64,000 nucleotides of DNA from JAHEJE01 sp965216335. GTDB taxonomy: Bacteria; Pseudomonadota; Alphaproteobacteria; Rhizobiales; Aestuariivirgaceae. The translations under genes and the position numbers were made by a program. Positions 8,468 through 17,725 of this stretch are shown here, piece by piece. The notes under the pieces were generated by a model that saw nothing but the letters and a program-made list of their open reading frames with translations, was not told the origin of the DNA and did no database searches. Every line of letters begins with the position of its first letter. Position 1 is the first letter of the stretch. The stretch covers positions 62,001 through 126,000 of the forward strand of contig OZ244154.1 in NCBI GenBank assembly GCA_965216335.1, read 5' to 3'.

Positions 8468-10240
8468 ATGCACGCCTACCGAAGCCATACCTGCGGCCAG
8501 CTGCGCGCCGCCAACATCGATCAAGACATCCGCCTGTCGGGCTGGGTGCACCGGGTGCGCGACCACGGTGGCGTGCTGTTCATCGACCTGCGCGATCACT
8601 ACGGCATGACCCAGGTCGTCGCCGACCCGGACTCGCCGGCCTTTGCCGCGGCTGAAACCCTGCGCGCCGAATGGGTGATCCGCATCGACGGCCGCGTGCG
8701 TGCCCGGCCGGAAGGAACCGTCAACCCGGACCTGCCGACCGGCGAAGTCGAGATTTTCGCGAACAGCATCGAAGTGCTGTCGGAAGCCGCCGAGTTGCCG
8801 CTGCCGGTGTTCGGCGAGCAGGATTACCCGGAAGATACCCGCCTGCGCTACCGCTTCCTCGATCTCCGGCGCGAGCGCATCCACACCAACATCATGAAGC
8901 GCGGCGCGATCATCGATTCGATCCGCAAGCGCATGAAGGATACCGGCTTCTTCGAGTTCCAGACGCCGATCCTGACCGCTTCGTCGCCGGAGGGCGCGCG
9001 CGACTATCTGGTGCCGTCGCGGGTCCATCCGGGCAAGTTCTACGCCCTTCCTCAGGCCCCGCAGCAGTTCAAGCAACTGATCATGATGTCGGGCTTTGAC
9101 CGCTACTTCCAGATCGCCTCATGCTTTCGCGACGAAGACCCGCGCGCTGACCGTCTGCCCGGCGAGTTCTACCAGCTCGACGTCGAAATGAGCTTCGTCA
9201 CCCAGGATGACGTGTTCGAGGCCATGGAACCGGTGATGCGCGGCATCTTCGAGGAGTTCGCCGAGGGCAGGGCGGTGACAGGTGCCTTCCCGCGCATTCC
9301 CTACCACGAGGCGATGCGCAAATACGGCACCGACAAGCCCGACCTGCGCAACCCCGTAGAGATGCAGAACGTCACCGAACACTTCGCCGGCTCCGGCTTC
9401 AAGGTGTTCGCCGGCATGATCGAGAAAGACCCCAAAGTCGAGATCTGGGCCATCCCCGCGCCAAAAGGCGGCAGCCGCGCCTTCTGTGACCGGATGAATT
9501 CATGGGCCCAGGGCGAAGGCCAGCCGGGACTCGGCTACATCATGTACCGCGAGGGCGAGGGCGCCGGTCCGGTGGCCAAGAACATCGGCCCGGAACGCAC
9601 CGAGGCGATCCGCACCCAGCTCGGACTTGATGCCGGCGACGCGGCCTTCTTCGTCGCCGGACGGCCGGAAAGATTCGCCAGCTTTGCCGCCGACGCCCGT
9701 GATCGGGTAGGGAACGAACTGGAGTTGACCGATCAGAACAGCTTCGCCCTTTGCTGGATCGTCGACTTCCCGATGTACGAATGGGACGAGGACAACAAGA
9801 AGGTCGATTTCTCGCACAACCCGTTTTCCATGCCGCAGGGCGGGCAGGAGGCTCTGGAGGGCGACGACCCCCTGAGCCTCAAGGCCTATCAGTACGATGT
9901 CGTGTGCAACGGCTACGAAATCGGCTCAGGCGCCATCCGTAACCACTTGCCGGGAATCATGAAAAAGGCCTTCGCCATTGCCGGCTACGACGAAAGCGTG
10001 CTGGAAGAGAAATTCGGTGGCATGTACCGCGCCTTCCAGTACGGCGCCCCGCCGCACGGCGGCATGGCCGCCGGCATCGACCGCATCGTCATGCTGCTGT
10101 GCGATGAAAAGAACCTGCGCGAGGTCACCCTGTTCCCGATGAACCAGCAGGCCGAAGACCTCCTCATGGGCGCCCCGGGCGAGGTTTCCAACCAGCAGCT
10201 CCGCGACCTGCATCTGCGGTTGAATTTGCCGAAGGAGTGA
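8468..10240 (+). CDS. aspS: aspartyl-tRNA synthetase
   Basis: 590 residues, the usual size of bacterial-type AspRS. It charges tRNA-Asp. An N-terminal OB-fold anticodon-binding domain (about 1-105, GWVHRVRDHGGVLFIDLRD) precedes the class II core, with motif 2 FRDEDPRADR and motif 3 GGMAAGIDRIVMLL (around residue 535). The GAD domain specific to bacterial AspRS lies between them. ATG 8468 follows directly after GACGGACCACC. Whether the enzyme is discriminating or also charges tRNA-Asn cannot be told from the sequence here. Confidence 0.97.
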   Translation: MHAYRSHTCGQLRAANIDQDIRLSGWVHRVRDHGGVLFIDLRDHYGMTQVVADPDSPAFAAAETLRAEWVIRIDGRVRARPEGTVNPDLPTGEVEIFANSIEVLSEAAELPLPVFGEQDYPEDTRLRYRFLDLRRERIHTNIMKRGAIIDSIRKRMKDTGFFEFQTPILTASSPEGARDYLVPSRVHPGKFYALPQAPQQFKQLIMMSGFDRYFQIASCFRDEDPRADRLPGEFYQLDVEMSFVTQDDVFEAMEPVMRGIFEEFAEGRAVTGAFPRIPYHEAMRKYGTDKPDLRNPVEMQNVTEHFAGSGFKVFAGMIEKDPKVEIWAIPAPKGGSRAFCDRMNSWAQGEGQPGLGYIMYREGEGAGPVAKNIGPERTEAIRTQLGLDAGDAAFFVAGRPERFASFAADARDRVGNELELTDQNSFALCWIVDFPMYEWDEDNKKVDFSHNPFSMPQGGQEALEGDDPLSLKAYQYDVVCNGYEIGSGAIRNHLPGIMKKAFAIAGYDESVLEEKFGGMYRAFQYGAPPHGGMAAGIDRIVMLLCDEKNLREVTLFPMNQQAEDLLMGAPGEVSNQQLRDLHLRLNLPKE

Positions 10241-10257
10241 GCCGTCCGACGCCCTTG

Positions 10258-10394
10258 CCAATCGCCTCCTTCCCCCAGAAAGGGGAAAGGTTGGGATGGG
10301 GGTTGAAGTCGGTTCAACTTGAATAGCGCGTCGATCAGCTGTACTGCCATCAATCCCCACCCTAACCCTCCCCTTTTCTAGGAGAGGGGATCAC
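10258..10394. repeat. inverted pair of GGGGAGGG-type intergenic repeats
   Basis: Two related GC-rich segments lie in opposite orientation between aspS and the next gene. One is CCCCCAGAAAGGGGAAAGG at about 10271. The other is CCCTCCCCTTTTCTAGGAG at about 10366. The second, read on the minus strand, is nearly identical to 53478 onward, including the following AGGGTGGGGATTGATGG. Each unit contains a short palindrome around AGAAA/TCTAG. As the only sequence between the two genes it may act as a bidirectional terminator, but no clear U-tract is present. Confidence 0.7.
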
Positions 10395-10420
10395 ATTTCA
10401 CCGGTTGCCGCGCGGTCGAA

Positions 10421-11656
10421 CTACTCAGCCGCCGGTGGTCCCGATGTGACGTTCACCTTGAGCAGTTTCAGGGCTTCGGCGGGAGAGCCCATCATTTGCA
10501 GGAACTGGGTGATGCTGACTGGTGCGTCCGGGGCGGCTTCGATCTGCAGCCAACCGGGGTTTTCCAGGAATGCCTGCACGGCCGCTTTGGCCTGGGCGGT
10601 GAACTCCGGAGAATTGAAGCCCAAGAGCGCGAACTCGCCGGTCTGAACCGCTTCGCCGATCAGCGCCTCGCGCGTCTTGCCTTCCGTCTTGGCCAGCTGG
10701 TCGAGCAGCCTGTCGACCAGGGAAGCATCGTCATAGCGCAATTTAAAGCCGCCGATGGTGATGGACTGGGTCTGCCCCATCAGTGCGTTCACGTCGACAT
10801 TTTCCGGAGATTTCTGTGCCGCCTGCAATGCATCGAACAGGCTCGGCGGGATTTTCCCGACCTTGAAGGCAATCGTCAGCGCACCCATTTCGGTGAGTGC
10901 TATTGTTACATCCGCATCGGCATCGACCAGCTCGTCCGTCAACCCCATCGAGGATACGCCGGTCATCGACATGTCGACAGTGTCGTAGCCCAGCGCCTTG
11001 GGCGAGAACGGGCCGGTGGCCATGCCAAGCAATTCTTCCGGCACCTTCACGCTGGCGATCGTGAACGCCCAGGTGCCGAGGCCGGTGGCCGGATCGCCCT
11101 GCCATTTGTAATGGGCGTCTTTGATATCGACCGCAAACCCCTGCGCCTTTACGGTCATGACCGGCATTTTCATGTCGCGGGCGATGAATTGGCCCGCCAT
11201 CAAGCGGTCGAGCCCGGTCTTGATCAGTTCCGGCCCGCGCACTACCCAGCCGACAGCGTCGAATGTCGGAAAATCGACCGTGACGAATGTCTCGACCGGC
11301 GTTCCCATCGTGAGCACACTATCGGAAAAACTCGCCGCGCCGATCTCGTACAGGCCGGGCGACAGTTCCTTGATATCGCGCAGCACGGTGCTTGCCGTGC
11401 GCATCTCCTGGCGCACATCGATCCCGTCTTCCTGATGCGCCGACATGACGACGTTCAGTCCGGTGATGGTGATCGTGCCGTCGGAAGCCATCTCGAGGCT
11501 TTCATGGCTGGGGCGCTCACCGGCGACCTCGGCAAAGGTGTCGTACAGCGCCTTGACGACCGCCGGTTCGTCGGCGGCACGCGCCGGCAGGACCAGAAAG
11601 GCAATGAGCGCCAACAGGCAAATGAACGAACTGGCGGTCTGGTGCAGTCGCGGCAT
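10421..11656 (-). CDS. hypothetical exported protein
   Basis: 411 residues, not recognised as a named family. ATG 11656 is supported by CGGGAG six bases upstream. A clear Sec signal peptide ends around PARAADEP (residue 28), so the mature protein should be periplasmic. The rest is soluble and mixed alpha/beta, with repeated phrases such as ITITGLNV, FSDSVLTMG, QSITIGGFKLRYDD and ITQFLQMMGSPAEAL. This suggests a beta-rich lipid- or ligand-binding fold followed by helices. It is transcribed divergently from maeB with only an 87 bp gap, so the two may share control elements. Confidence 0.7.
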   Translation of the reverse strand: MPRLHQTASSFICLLALIAFLVLPARAADEPAVVKALYDTFAEVAGERPSHESLEMASDGTITITGLNVVMSAHQEDGIDVRQEMRTASTVLRDIKELSPGLYEIGAASFSDSVLTMGTPVETFVTVDFPTFDAVGWVVRGPELIKTGLDRLMAGQFIARDMKMPVMTVKAQGFAVDIKDAHYKWQGDPATGLGTWAFTIASVKVPEELLGMATGPFSPKALGYDTVDMSMTGVSSMGLTDELVDADADVTIALTEMGALTIAFKVGKIPPSLFDALQAAQKSPENVDVNALMGQTQSITIGGFKLRYDDASLVDRLLDQLAKTEGKTREALIGEAVQTGEFALLGFNSPEFTAQAKAAVQAFLENPGWLQIEAAPDAPVSITQFLQMMGSPAEALKLLKVNVTSGPPAAE

Positions 11657-11743
11657 GATGATCTCCCGGATTGGATTTGCCCTATCGCGCGAATGAGGTG
11701 TCGCTGCTAAGTTTAGAGCGTTCAAAAACAATTGGAACCACAA

Positions 11744-14032
11744 ATGGCCAGCAAAATTAGCGATGAATTGCGCGAGAACGCGCTGCACTTCCACCAATTC
11801 CCGAAACCCGGCAAGCTCGAGATCTCCGCCACCAAGCCGCTGTCGAACCAGCGCGACCTGGCGCTGGCCTATTCGCCCGGCGTGGCGGCGGCCTGCGACG
11901 AGATCGCCGAGAAACCGGGTACGGCAGCCGACTACACTGCCCGCTCGAACCTTGTCGCGGTTGTGTCCAACGGTACCGCCGTGCTCGGCCTCGGCAACAT
12001 CGGTCCGCTGGCCTCAAAGCCGGTGATGGAGGGCAAGGCTGTTCTGTTCAAGAAGTTCGCCGGCGTCGATGTGTTCGACATCGAGGTCGATGCGACGGAA
12101 GTCGACCACGTGTGCACCGTCGTGCGGGCCCTGGAACCGACCTTCGGCGGCATCAATCTGGAGGATATCAAGGCACCGGAATGCTTCGAGATCGAGGCCC
12201 GCCTGAAGAAGGAGATGAACATCCCGGTCTTCCATGACGACCAGCACGGCACGGCGATCATCGTCTCAGCCGCGGTGCTCAACGCCATGGGACTGGCCGG
12301 CAAGGACCTCAAGGACGTCAAGCTGGTGGCTTCGGGCGCCGGAGCGGCGGCGCTGGCCTGTCTCGGTTTGTTGGTATCGCTCGGTTTGCCGCGTGAGAAC
12401 ATCTGGATCAGCGATGTCGACGGCGTGGTCTACGAGGGCCGCGAGAAGGGCATGAACAAGTGGATGTCGATCTATGCGCAAAAGACCGATGCCCGCACCC
12501 TCGGCGACATCATCGAGGGCGCAGACATCTTTCTCGGCCTGTCCGCCGGCGGTGTGCTGAAAAAGAGCATGGTCGCCCGCATGGCCGACAAGCCGCTGAT
12601 CATGGCGCTGGCCAACCCGATGCCCGAGATCAAGCCCGAGAAGGCCCGCGAAGCCAAGCCCGATGCGATGATCTGCACCGGCCGTTCCGACTACCCCAAC
12701 CAGGTCAACAATGTCCTGTGCTTTCCCTACATCTTCCGCGGCGCCCTCGATGTCGGCGCCACGGCGATCAACGAGGAAATGAAGCAGGCGGCAGTCAGGG
12801 CCATCGCCCAACTTGCCCACGACGCGACATCGGACGTTGCCAGCAAGGCCTATGGCGGCGAGTTGGGCACGTTCGGCGCCGACAATCTCATTCCGACGCC
12901 GTTCGACCAGCGCCTCATCCTGCGCATCGCCCCGGCGGTTGCCGAAGCGGCCATGGCGACCGGCATCGCCACCAAACCGATCGTCGACATGGATGCCTAC
13001 CGCGAACAGCTCAACCAGTTCGTGTTCCGCTCCGGCTTTATTATGAAGCCGGTCGTCGAGGCGGCCCAAAGGGATCCCAAGCGGGTGATCTTCGCCGAGG
13101 GCGAGGACGAGCGTGTACTGCGCGCCGCCCAGGTGGCGCTGACCGAGGGACAGGCCATCCCGATCCTGATCGGCCGGCCCGACGTGATCGCCAAGCGCAT
13201 CGAGCGCTTCGGGCTGGACATCGAGCCCGACAGGGACTTCGAGGTCGTCAACCCGCAAAGCGACAGCCGCTACAAGGATTACGTGGAAACCTACCTGGAA
13301 CGCACCTGGCGGCGTGGTGTTACGGCAGACGCCGCCCTATCGGTCGTGCGCACGGAGGCGACGGTTATTGCCGCGCTGGCGGTGGAGCGCGGCGATGCCG
13401 ATGCCATGCTGTGCGGCCTCGGCGGGCGCTTCAAGCGCAACCTCGGCCACATCCGCGACGTCATCGGGCTGCACGAGGGCATGCGCGACTTCTCCACCGT
13501 CAGCCTGCTGATCAGCGAGGCCGGCGCCTTCTTCTTCGCCGATACCTACGTCACCTCACACCCCAGCGCCGAGGACGTGGCCGAACTGGCCAAGCACACA
13601 GCTATGCATGTCACCCGTTTCGGCATCACCCCCAAGCTGGCCCTGCTGTCGCATTCCAGCTTCGGTTCGCAGCCCGGCACCACGGCGGCCATGATGCGCG
13701 AGGCACTGGCCATTCTGCACCGCGACTGGCCGGACCTGGAGGTCGAAGGCGAAATGAATGGCGCCATGGCGCTCAACCCGGGCCTGCGCGAACGCGTCTT
13801 CCCGCTGTCGATCCTGAAAGGTCAGGCCAACGTACTGATTTTCCCGACGCTCGACGCCGCCAATATTTCCATGCAGCTGGTCAAGGAACTGACCAAGTCG
13901 ATCCCCGTCGGCCCGATGCTGCTCGGCCCCGCCAAACCGGCCCACATCCTGACCCCGGCCACCACGTCGCGCGGCGTGGTCAATATGACGGCGCTGGCCG
14001 TGGTTGATGCACAGGAGCGGGCGAAGGGGTGA
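11744..14032 (+). CDS. maeB: NADP-dependent malic enzyme with phosphotransacetylase-like domain
   Basis: 762 residues, the length of MaeB/TME fusion enzymes. It oxidatively decarboxylates malate to pyruvate. The N-terminal malic domain has SPGVAAAC and VFHDDQHGTAIIVSA (metal/substrate region, about residues 160-175). A Rossmann NAD(P) domain follows (VASGAGAAALACL). From about residue 430 (RVIFAEGEDERVLRAAQ) there is a phosphate acetyl/butyryltransferase-like domain, which in this family is regulatory (acetyl-CoA sensing) rather than catalytic. I chose ATG 11744 over the upstream in-frame TTG at 11732, because MASKISDELRENALHFHQFP matches the family N-terminus. Confidence 0.96.
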   Translation: MASKISDELRENALHFHQFPKPGKLEISATKPLSNQRDLALAYSPGVAAACDEIAEKPGTAADYTARSNLVAVVSNGTAVLGLGNIGPLASKPVMEGKAVLFKKFAGVDVFDIEVDATEVDHVCTVVRALEPTFGGINLEDIKAPECFEIEARLKKEMNIPVFHDDQHGTAIIVSAAVLNAMGLAGKDLKDVKLVASGAGAAALACLGLLVSLGLPRENIWISDVDGVVYEGREKGMNKWMSIYAQKTDARTLGDIIEGADIFLGLSAGGVLKKSMVARMADKPLIMALANPMPEIKPEKAREAKPDAMICTGRSDYPNQVNNVLCFPYIFRGALDVGATAINEEMKQAAVRAIAQLAHDATSDVASKAYGGELGTFGADNLIPTPFDQRLILRIAPAVAEAAMATGIATKPIVDMDAYREQLNQFVFRSGFIMKPVVEAAQRDPKRVIFAEGEDERVLRAAQVALTEGQAIPILIGRPDVIAKRIERFGLDIEPDRDFEVVNPQSDSRYKDYVETYLERTWRRGVTADAALSVVRTEATVIAALAVERGDADAMLCGLGGRFKRNLGHIRDVIGLHEGMRDFSTVSLLISEAGAFFFADTYVTSHPSAEDVAELAKHTAMHVTRFGITPKLALLSHSSFGSQPGTTAAMMREALAILHRDWPDLEVEGEMNGAMALNPGLRERVFPLSILKGQANVLIFPTLDAANISMQLVKELTKSIPVGPMLLGPAKPAHILTPATTSRGVVNMTALAVVDAQERAKG

Positions 14033-14079
14033 TTTGCGGACGCAGAGCCGGATCGCCGATCAAGTCCTCATTCCCTCCC

Positions 14080-14282
14080 CCAGAAAGGGGGAGGGCTATC
14101 GCATATGGATTTGAACTTTGCATTTTGCCTTCCTCGGGCTTGACCCGAGGATCCAGAGAGCAACGAATTTCGGCGCAAGTGGTATCCTGGATCCTCGGGT
14201 CAAGCCCGAGGAAGGCAAGTTTGTGCTGCCACTTGGATATCATCACTGGCGTATGCAATAGCCCTGCTTTCCGGGGGAAGGG
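14080..14282. repeat. about 200 bp composite palindromic element, copy 1
   Basis: Outer arms AGGGCTATCGCATA (14092) and TATGCAATAGCCCT (14253) are inverted repeats with one mismatch. Inside is a perfect 32 bp inverted repeat, 14125-14156 with 14187-14218, whose core hairpin is CTCGGG-CTTGA-CCCGAG followed by GATCCAG. A second copy, in opposite orientation, is at 53608-53806. The core is a member of the same REP superfamily as the array at 29.1-30.3 kb. Reading frames through it give phrases such as LDPRVKPEEG, a familiar product of repeats rather than genes. Confidence 0.85.
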
Positions 14283-14307
14283 GAACAGCGCACAACTGTT
14301 TCAACAT

Positions 14308-14337
14308 AGAAAGGGCCGGAGAATGCTCCGGCCCTTC
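14308..14337 (-). terminator. rho-independent terminator of the BCCT gene
   Basis: A perfect GC-rich hairpin, AAGGGCCGGAG with CTCCGGCCCTT around a four-base loop (14311-14335), lies 27 bp beyond the BCCT stop codon. On the minus strand it is followed by TCTATG, a modest T-run. It should end the SBP-BCCT transcript and, being symmetric, could also act on transcripts entering from maeB. Confidence 0.75.
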
Positions 14338-14362
14338 GTGTTTACATATCGCTGTAGCCGCG

Positions 14363-15967
14363 CTACCGGTTGAGGAACTCCAGTTCGCGGCGGTCTTCGA
14401 CGTCCGGCAGCGGGTGGTCTTCGTGCAGCGATTTGACGATGCCGTAGCCCATCAGCAGCAGCAGGATGGCGATCGGCAGACCGGCGACGATGGACGCGGT
14501 TTGCAGGGCGCTCAGGCCGCCTGCCAGCATCAGCACACCAGCGACGACACCGGCGGTCAGACCCCAGAAGATGCGGAACTTGACCGGCGGATGCTCGTCG
14601 CCCATCGACAGCATGGTGCACATGACCAGCGTACCGGAGTCCGACGAGGTGACGAACCACGAGATCAACAGAATGGTGATCACGATGGTGATCGGCACCA
14701 CCAGCCAGCTGTAACCGAAGCCGGCAACGGTCTTGAACACGCCGGAGGCGTAGTCGTTGGCCACGGCTTCCTGAACGCCTGCGTTGTAGAACAGGTCGAC
14801 ACCGGCTGCCGAGGCACCGAAGATGCCCATCCACAGCATGACCACCGAAACCGGCACCAGCAGCACGCAGTAGCAAAACTGCTTGATGGTGCGGCCCTTG
14901 GACACGCGGGCGATGAACAGCCCGACGAACGGGCACCAGGCAATCCACCAGCCCCAGTAGAAGATGGTCCACCAGCTCTGCCACTGGCGCTCCGGCTCGC
15001 TGTCGATCCAGAAGCCCATCGGGATGACGTTCCACAGATAGTCGCCGGCTGCCGTAATCGTCATGCCGATGGCGAACGCCGTCGGCCCGAGGATCAGGAA
15101 GGCCACCAGCAGGGCAAGGCTGACCTGCACGTTGAGTTCCGACAGAATGCGCACGCCCTTGCCGACACCGGAGGCCGCCGAAGCGGTGCCCGCGATGGTG
15201 ATCAGCGCAACTAGGATGAGCTGGTTGGTGGTCGTGTTCTTCATCCAGCCGAGGTTCTCAAGGCCCGCGGCAATCGGCGTTACGCCGAGACCCAGCGATG
15301 TGGCCAGGCCGAAGATCGTGCCGAACACGCCGATCAGGTCGATCAGATGACCCCAAGGCCCGTAAATCTTGTCCTTGAGGATCGGATAGAACGCCGAGCG
15401 CAGCGTCAGCGGCAGGTCCTTGCGGTAGGCGAAATAGGCCAGGCTGAGGCCGACCAGAACGTACAGCGCCCAGCCGTGCAGACCCCAGTGGAAGTTGGTG
15501 ATGCGCACCGCCATGGTCGCGGCTTCCACCGAACCGGGCTTTACGCCTTCACGCACCAGATAGGGATTGTCGGCGATGTGATACATCGGCTCGGCAACGC
15601 CCCAGTAGATCAGGCCGGACCCGAGACCGGCGCTGAACAGCATGCAGATCCACGAAAAGGTGGAAAAGTCCGGTTCGGTGTCGTCATGCCCGAGCTTGAC
15701 GTGCCCGAAGCGGCTGATCATCAGCCAGAAAACGAATAACAGCACCAGATTGACCACCAGCACATAGAACCAGTCCAATGAGCCGATGATGAAGTCCTTG
15801 CCGGCTGAGAACACTTTGCCAGAGTACTCCACGTCGGAGATCGTAAAGCCGACGAAGGCGATGATCATGACCATCGAGGCGATGCCCATGAATTTGTTCA
15901 TGCCCGCGAATAGGCCTGTCTTGTCGACCAGGTCTTCCGGCGGGATATGTCCCGAAACATCAGTCAT
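14363..15967 (-). CDS. BCCT family transporter (betaine/choline/carnitine type)
   Basis: 534 residues, about 12 membrane spans. The BCCT signature region FYWGWWIAWCPFVGLFIARV with SKGRT is intact around residues 330-355. The glycine-rich segment of the third helix reads AGLGSGLIYWGVAEP (residues 113-127), where Na+-coupled BetP has GMGIG, so coupling may differ. The N-terminus is short, without a long osmosensing tail. It is the second gene of an operon: the upstream binding-protein gene ends 30 bp before its ATG, and a strong terminator follows. The substrate is likely a quaternary-ammonium or related zwitterionic compound, but this is inferred from the family only. Confidence 0.93.
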   Translation of the reverse strand: MTDVSGHIPPEDLVDKTGLFAGMNKFMGIASMVMIIAFVGFTISDVEYSGKVFSAGKDFIIGSLDWFYVLVVNLVLLFVFWLMISRFGHVKLGHDDTEPDFSTFSWICMLFSAGLGSGLIYWGVAEPMYHIADNPYLVREGVKPGSVEAATMAVRITNFHWGLHGWALYVLVGLSLAYFAYRKDLPLTLRSAFYPILKDKIYGPWGHLIDLIGVFGTIFGLATSLGLGVTPIAAGLENLGWMKNTTTNQLILVALITIAGTASAASGVGKGVRILSELNVQVSLALLVAFLILGPTAFAIGMTITAAGDYLWNVIPMGFWIDSEPERQWQSWWTIFYWGWWIAWCPFVGLFIARVSKGRTIKQFCYCVLLVPVSVVMLWMGIFGASAAGVDLFYNAGVQEAVANDYASGVFKTVAGFGYSWLVVPITIVITILLISWFVTSSDSGTLVMCTMLSMGDEHPPVKFRIFWGLTAGVVAGVLMLAGGLSALQTASIVAGLPIAILLLLMGYGIVKSLHEDHPLPDVEDRRELEFLNR

Positions 15968-15997
15968 AAAATAACTCCCCAGATATTGTGTTCTTGA

Positions 15998-17173
15998 TCA
16001 CCGAACGGTGCCGGCGGCGCCTTTTTGCGTTACCTCGTGCAGCCAGGCGTCATAGGCTTCCTTGAGGCGGGCGTAATTCTTCGACCACCACGCGGCATCT
16101 GACAGGATGTGCGCCTTGTCTTCATATGCCGGCCCGTTGGGCAACTGTGACAGGATGTCTTCAGGCAACAGCGCCAGCGACGACTTGCGCGTCGGACCGT
16201 TCGGCAGGTGCTTGACCATGTTGGCAAGAGATTCCGAACTGCTGGCGAAGCGGATGAAGTCGATGGCCGCATCCTTGTTCTGACTGCCTTTCGGGATGCC
16301 GAACAGGTCGAGCTCGATCACCCGGCCGTCCCACACCATGTCGAACCTGGCGCCGTCCTTCTTGGCTGCCGTGGCACCCGTCGTCGCCCAGATCATGCTC
16401 ATCGCCACTTCGTGGTCGTTGAGCAGACGGATCGGCTCGGAACCCTTGGTCCAGAAGCGAAGCCCGGCCTTGATCGACGACATGCGCTCCAGCGCCCGGG
16501 CCACGCCTTCAGGCGTCTCCAGCGTCGCATAGACATCCGCCGGTGCCACGCCATCGGCGATTAGCGCCCATTCCATGATTACCGACGGATCATTGCGGAT
16601 CGCCCGGCGTCCGGGGAACTTGTCGGTGTCGAAAAAGTCGGCGATGGTCGACGGCGCTGCGCCAGCGCTTGCCGCAATGTCCTTGTCGTAGGCAAATGCG
16701 GTGGCCCACACGATCACCCCGACGCCGCACTTGTTCAACGCACCCTCGACAAAATCATCCTTGGCGGCTGTTCCGTCCGCTCCGGCCGGAAGCTCAACAC
16801 CGCTCAGGTCCTCGAGCAGGCCTTCGTTGCAGGCGCGCAGCGAGTCGGCCTGGGTCAGATCAACGACATCCCAGGTCACATTGGCCGATTCCACCTGATC
16901 GCGGATCTCGTCAATGCCGCCCGGATATCGGTCGACATGTACTTTCGTGCCGGTAGACGCTTCATACGGCCGGACGAATCCAAGCATCTGGGAGCGCATA
17001 TACGGCCCGACCCACGATGTGAAGGTGATCTCCTTTTTCTCCATCATGGCCGGCGCGGCCGTTTCTGTCGTCGTCGTTTCCTGCGCCAGCACGCCGGGGC
17101 TGGACATGATCCCTCCCGCAAGTGCCAGAGCCGCTGCCAGCCGGCAGAATTTTTGGATTGAGCTGAACACCAT
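15998..17173 (-). CDS. PotD-type extracellular substrate-binding protein, without ABC partners
   Basis: 391 residues with a signal peptide (LAAALALAGGIMSSPGVLAQ, cleaved near residue 30). The mature part has the type-2 periplasmic-binding fold of the polyamine/Fe group: ITFTSWVGPYMRS at the mature N-terminus, WDVVDLTQADSLRACNEGLLEDL, and GVGVIVWATAFAYDKD at the hinge. No ABC permease or ATPase lies nearby. The next gene in the transcript, 30 bp downstream, is a BCCT secondary transporter. It could feed that transporter, serve a distant ABC system, or act in sensing. Two cysteines in the mature part might form a disulfide. Confidence 0.85.
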   Translation of the reverse strand: MVFSSIQKFCRLAAALALAGGIMSSPGVLAQETTTTETAAPAMMEKKEITFTSWVGPYMRSQMLGFVRPYEASTGTKVHVDRYPGGIDEIRDQVESANVTWDVVDLTQADSLRACNEGLLEDLSGVELPAGADGTAAKDDFVEGALNKCGVGVIVWATAFAYDKDIAASAGAAPSTIADFFDTDKFPGRRAIRNDPSVIMEWALIADGVAPADVYATLETPEGVARALERMSSIKAGLRFWTKGSEPIRLLNDHEVAMSMIWATTGATAAKKDGARFDMVWDGRVIELDLFGIPKGSQNKDAAIDFIRFASSSESLANMVKHLPNGPTRKSSLALLPEDILSQLPNGPAYEDKAHILSDAAWWSKNYARLKEAYDAWLHEVTQKGAAGTVR

Positions 17174-17449
17174 TCAACAATCCTCCCCTTTTTTCCCAAA
17201 CAGCCCCCGGTTTGGAGAGAGTGTGATGATTGCAGGCGCTGCTTCTGCACCCTTTACCGTCCGCCACATCTCCCCGACCGAAAACGATGTTACTTTAGTA
17301 TTAGGTTGCTCCGCTGCCGGTTATCGGCATCGCGGCACCCGTAACCGACATGGATGACGATGCAGGGAGCGCGCAGGAACGTCAAGGGACAGGAGGCAAG
17401 ACGCCGGCAAAACCGTCGGGCCGGGCAGTGGCGGGCGTCTTCCCGGGGG

Positions 17450-17665
17450 TCAGTCCCCGGCCGGCTTGCCGTATCGCCGCCGCATCAAGGCGATCAGCGT
17501 GATCGCCACGAAAATGCCGAGCGCCGGCAAAGCAACATAGTCGATCCAGCCAATGAAGGCGGTGAACCCGCCAAATGCCATGGCCCATGCCAACAGCGGC
17601 GTGAAACAGCACACAGCCGCTATCACGGTACCGGTTATGCCGGTTACGAGCAGGGGGTCATCCAT
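17450..17665 (-). CDS. merF: MerF-like mercury transporter, orphan
   Basis: 71 residues with two hydrophobic helices. The first carries a vicinal cysteine pair (C19-C20 in AAVCCFTPLLAW), the Hg(II)-binding signature of MerF/MerT-type inner-membrane carriers. The second helix (VALPALGIFVAITLIAL) and the short basic tail also fit MerF. MerF normally has a second Cys pair near the C-terminus, and that pair is absent here. No merR, merP, merA or merT lies within the window, so it is either a general soft-metal carrier or a remnant. It lies 276 bp beyond the binding-protein start on the same strand. Confidence 0.7.
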   Translation of the reverse strand: MDDPLLVTGITGTVIAAVCCFTPLLAWAMAFGGFTAFIGWIDYVALPALGIFVAITLIALMRRRYGKPAGD

Positions 17666-17725
17666 GTCCCAAATCTAGGCGTTTGCACGAGCGAATACAA
17701 ACCGGCAGATGCCCAGTGGTGCAAT

